Assembly: GCA_037443685.1 (NCBI GenBank)
Contig: JBBINX010000029.1
Location: 1-23,341, forward strand
Length of the DNA: 23,341 nt
Source: JAHJRJ01 sp037443685
GTDB lineage: Bacteria; Bacteroidota; Ignavibacteria; UBA10030; BY39
Reading direction: 5' to 3'
Shown here: piece by piece, positions 21,783 through 23,341 of the stretch
Numbering within the stretch: the stretch's first letter is position 1
Layout: every line of letters starts with the position of its first letter
Translations under genes and position numbers: made by a program
Notes under the pieces: model-generated
What the model saw: the letters and a program-made list of their open reading frames with translations, nothing else
The model's database searches: none
What the model was told of the DNA's origin: nothing

Positions 21783-22799
21783 TTAGATCAATTTACGACC
21801 GACAGCTACGGCAATCTGCTTAAGCTCTTTCATCAAAAAAAATAATTTCTCGGGCTTAAGCGATTGTGCCCCGTCGGAAATTGCATCCTCCGGCTTTGGA
21901 TGCATCTCTACTAAAAGGCCATCCGCTCCCGCTGCAATTGCCGCGCGACTCATCGGAATAACTAAGTCGTACCGACCCGTACCATGACTCGGATCAACGA
22001 TAATCGGTAAATGTGATATATTTTTAATAACTGGAATCATATTCAAATCGAGTGTATTGCGTGTGTAATCAACAAAAGTCCTTATTCCTCTTTCGCACAG
22101 GATTACCTGATCGTTCCCCCCATCTAATAAATACTCTGCACTCATTAAAAATTCAGTTAACGTTGCAGAAAATCCTCTCTTTAACAAAACTGGTTTTTTG
22201 ATTTTACTCACAGCTTGTAAAAGTTTTACATTTTGCATATTGCGAGAACCTATTTGAAGAATATCAGCATACTCTGCAACGATATTAATATCTGCATCAT
22301 CCATAACTTCGGTAACTATTTTGACTCCCGTTTCTTTCTTTGCTTTGGCTAATATTTTCAACCCCTTTTCTCCTAAACCCTGAAAAGTGTAAGGACTTGT
22401 TCGCGGTTTAAAAGCACCGCCTCGTAGGACTTTAATTCCAGCTTCCTTTACAATTTTTGCAGACGTCAGAAGTTGTTCCTCACTCTCAACCGAACAAGGT
22501 CCAGCCATCACTACAACATCATTACTTCCGACCTTGATCCCATCTACGTTAACTACTGTATCCGTATTATGGAATTCGCGACTAACTAATTCATACGGTT
22601 TTAAAGTGGGGATGACAGCTTCTACATTTGGAAGAATATTTAATTGTTCACTATCGATTTGACGATCGTTCCCAGAAATCCTGATGACGGTCTCCTCATC
22701 ATCATTTGTAGTGTGTGGGTTAAAACCTAAGGATTTTATTTTAGTAACAACTCTCTTAATATCGTCGGAAGTTGCACTTGATTTCATAACTATTATCAT
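21783..22799 (-). CDS. aroF: 3-Deoxy-7-phosphoheptulonate (DAHP) synthase, type I-beta with N-terminal regulatory domain
   Basis: A 338-residue enzyme joining phosphoenolpyruvate and erythrose 4-phosphate, the first step of the shikimate pathway. Residues 1-70 are a ferredoxin-like (ACT-like) regulatory domain (MIIVMKSSATSDDIKRVV), as in the Thermotoga maritima enzyme, where it gives feedback inhibition by aromatic amino acids. Residues 75-338 form the barrel. The metal ligands C102 (AGPCSVES), H272 (DPSHGTGR), E298 (VEMHP) and D309 fall at the same numbers as I recall for the T. maritima protein. KPRTSPYTFQG (131-141) is the substrate loop. The start is the ATG at 22799, about 35 nt below a promoter candidate. 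It heads the ABC-TPR-radC run. Confidence 0.95.
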   Translation of the reverse strand: MIIVMKSSATSDDIKRVVTKIKSLGFNPHTTNDDEETVIRISGNDRQIDSEQLNILPNVEAVIPTLKPYELVSREFHNTDTVVNVDGIKVGSNDVVVMAGPCSVESEEQLLTSAKIVKEAGIKVLRGGAFKPRTSPYTFQGLGEKGLKILAKAKKETGVKIVTEVMDDADINIVAEYADILQIGSRNMQNVKLLQAVSKIKKPVLLKRGFSATLTEFLMSAEYLLDGGNDQVILCERGIRTFVDYTRNTLDLNMIPVIKNISHLPIIVDPSHGTGRYDLVIPMSRAAIAAGADGLLVEMHPKPEDAISDGAQSLKPEKLFFLMKELKQIAVAVGRKLI

Positions 22800-22840
22800 A
22801 TTGCGGTAATTTGTAACTTCATTTTATATAATTTGAATTA

Positions 22841-22869
22841 AGTATAATAATACATAGCTTGAAAATCAA
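22841..22869 (-). promoter_or_regulatory. Candidate sigma-70 promoter of aroF
   Basis: TTGATT (22864-22869) and TATACT (22841-22846) with 17-bp spacing on the minus strand, consensus matches 4/6 and 5/6. The -35 overlaps a short palindrome CTTGA-AAA-TCAAG (22858-22870). The start is near 22834. Confidence 0.5.
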
Positions 22870-22933
22870 GTTTACCTTAATCGGGCATTTAATTATCCGT
22901 TGCTTAATATTACTAGTTTGATTATCTTGATGT

Positions 22934-23341
22934 GTGAGTACAGAAAGTAAATACTTTTCGGATCAGGTTGCAAAAATGTTCAACTCCATTGCCCAAAGTT
23001 ACGATTTTCTAAATCATTTCTTGAGCGGTGGGCTTGATTTTTACTGGAGGTGGCGTGCCCTGCGGTTGTTAAAGAAATATAACATAAAATGTGTTTTAGA
23101 TGTTGCATGTGGAACTGCCGATTTTTCGATAGCGTCTGCAAGATATGGCGTAGAAACAATTTATGGCATCGATATAGCTGAAAAGATGATAGCCATCGGT
23201 AACGCGAAAGTTAAAAACAAGGGCTTTTCGCAACGGATTAAATTGGAAAAAGGCAATGCTGAAGCGATCCGATTTGATTCCGAATATTTTGATGCCGCTA
23301 TTGTTGCTTTCGGTGTACGTAATTTTGAAAATCTTGAAAAA
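22934..23341 (+). CDS. menG: Demethylmenaquinone/ubiquinone C-methyltransferase MenG/UbiE, 5' part
   Basis: The first 136 codons are present and the gene runs off the right edge. The protein begins (V/M)STESKYFSDQVAKMFNSIAQ and continues YDFLNHFLSGGLDFYWRWRA, the characteristic UbiE/MenG start. The SAM-binding motif I is LDVACGTADFS, followed by an acidic GIDIAEKMI (motif II) and later AFGVRNFENLE, another family landmark. It should methylate demethylmenaquinone (or 2-methoxy-6-polyprenylbenzoquinol) in quinone synthesis. The start is GTG at 22934: an in-frame TGA lies two codons before it, and the next ATG (22976) would remove conserved residues. No SD is visible. It is divergent from aroF across 134 bp. 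Confidence 0.93.
   Translation, partial: MSTESKYFSDQVAKMFNSIAQSYDFLNHFLSGGLDFYWRWRALRLLKKYNIKCVLDVACGTADFSIASARYGVETIYGIDIAEKMIAIGNAKVKNKGFSQRIKLEKGNAEAIRFDSEYFDAAIVAFGVRNFENLEK

Overview
The window looks like chromosomal backbone of a low-GC member of the Bacteroidota/Chlorobiota group, most plausibly the Ignavibacteria side. The reasons are the Bacteroidota-type two-domain GlmU substitute, the exbB-exbD-exbD-tonB-PstS-TPR gene order, a LysM/coiled-coil envelope pair and a menaquinone-type methyltransferase. Unlike classical Bacteroidia, many genes have clear Shine-Dalgarno (SD) sequences, and several promoters read as ordinary sigma-70 (TTGACA/TATTAT-like) or sigma-54 sites. This taxonomic call is inference. 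There are no insertion sequences, CRISPR arrays or phage genes.

Layout. (A) 1-3148, minus strand: rpmE (L31), a strong terminator, the GlmU-like enzyme, rsmB, and the 5' end of a zinc alcohol/threonine dehydrogenase that runs off the left edge. (B) 3245-3645: a tRNA-Thr(CGT) gene surrounded by decayed partial copies of itself. Two of the 3'-end copies carry a pair of hairpins inside the T loop. (C) 3815-9584, minus strand: one long operon, STAS protein - ExbB - ExbD - ExbD - TonB - small two-helix membrane protein - PstS-like lipoprotein - TPR protein. (D) 9585-9798: its control region, with a near-perfect sigma-54 promoter and two TTGCA-AAA-TGCAA-type palindromes upstream. (E) 9799-13377, minus strand: single-domain response regulator - membrane histidine kinase - NtrC-family sigma-54 activator. 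The activator gene directly abuts region D, so this three-gene signalling operon is the obvious candidate to switch on the TonB operon. (F) 13476-14249, plus strand: mazG, divergent from E and convergent with phoH. (G) 14258-16454, minus strand: phoH downstream of a coiled-coil lipoprotein and a LysM protein, which have a near-consensus sigma-70 promoter and their own terminator. (H) 16576-22799, minus strand: aroF - ABC ATPase - ABC permease - TPR/periplasmic-binding fusion with LpoA-like layout - radC. (I) 22934-end, plus strand: the start of menG/ubiE.

The most interesting unit is C-E: a two-component, sigma-54-dependent circuit apparently dedicated to a proton-motive-force energised TonB complex with a periplasmic PstS-like lipoprotein and a TPR protein, led by a SpoIIAA-like STAS gene. 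The second is the tRNA-derived repeat cluster in B. The rest is largely housekeeping (translation, rRNA/tRNA modification, aromatic amino-acid and menaquinone synthesis, nucleotide sanitation) and envelope genes.
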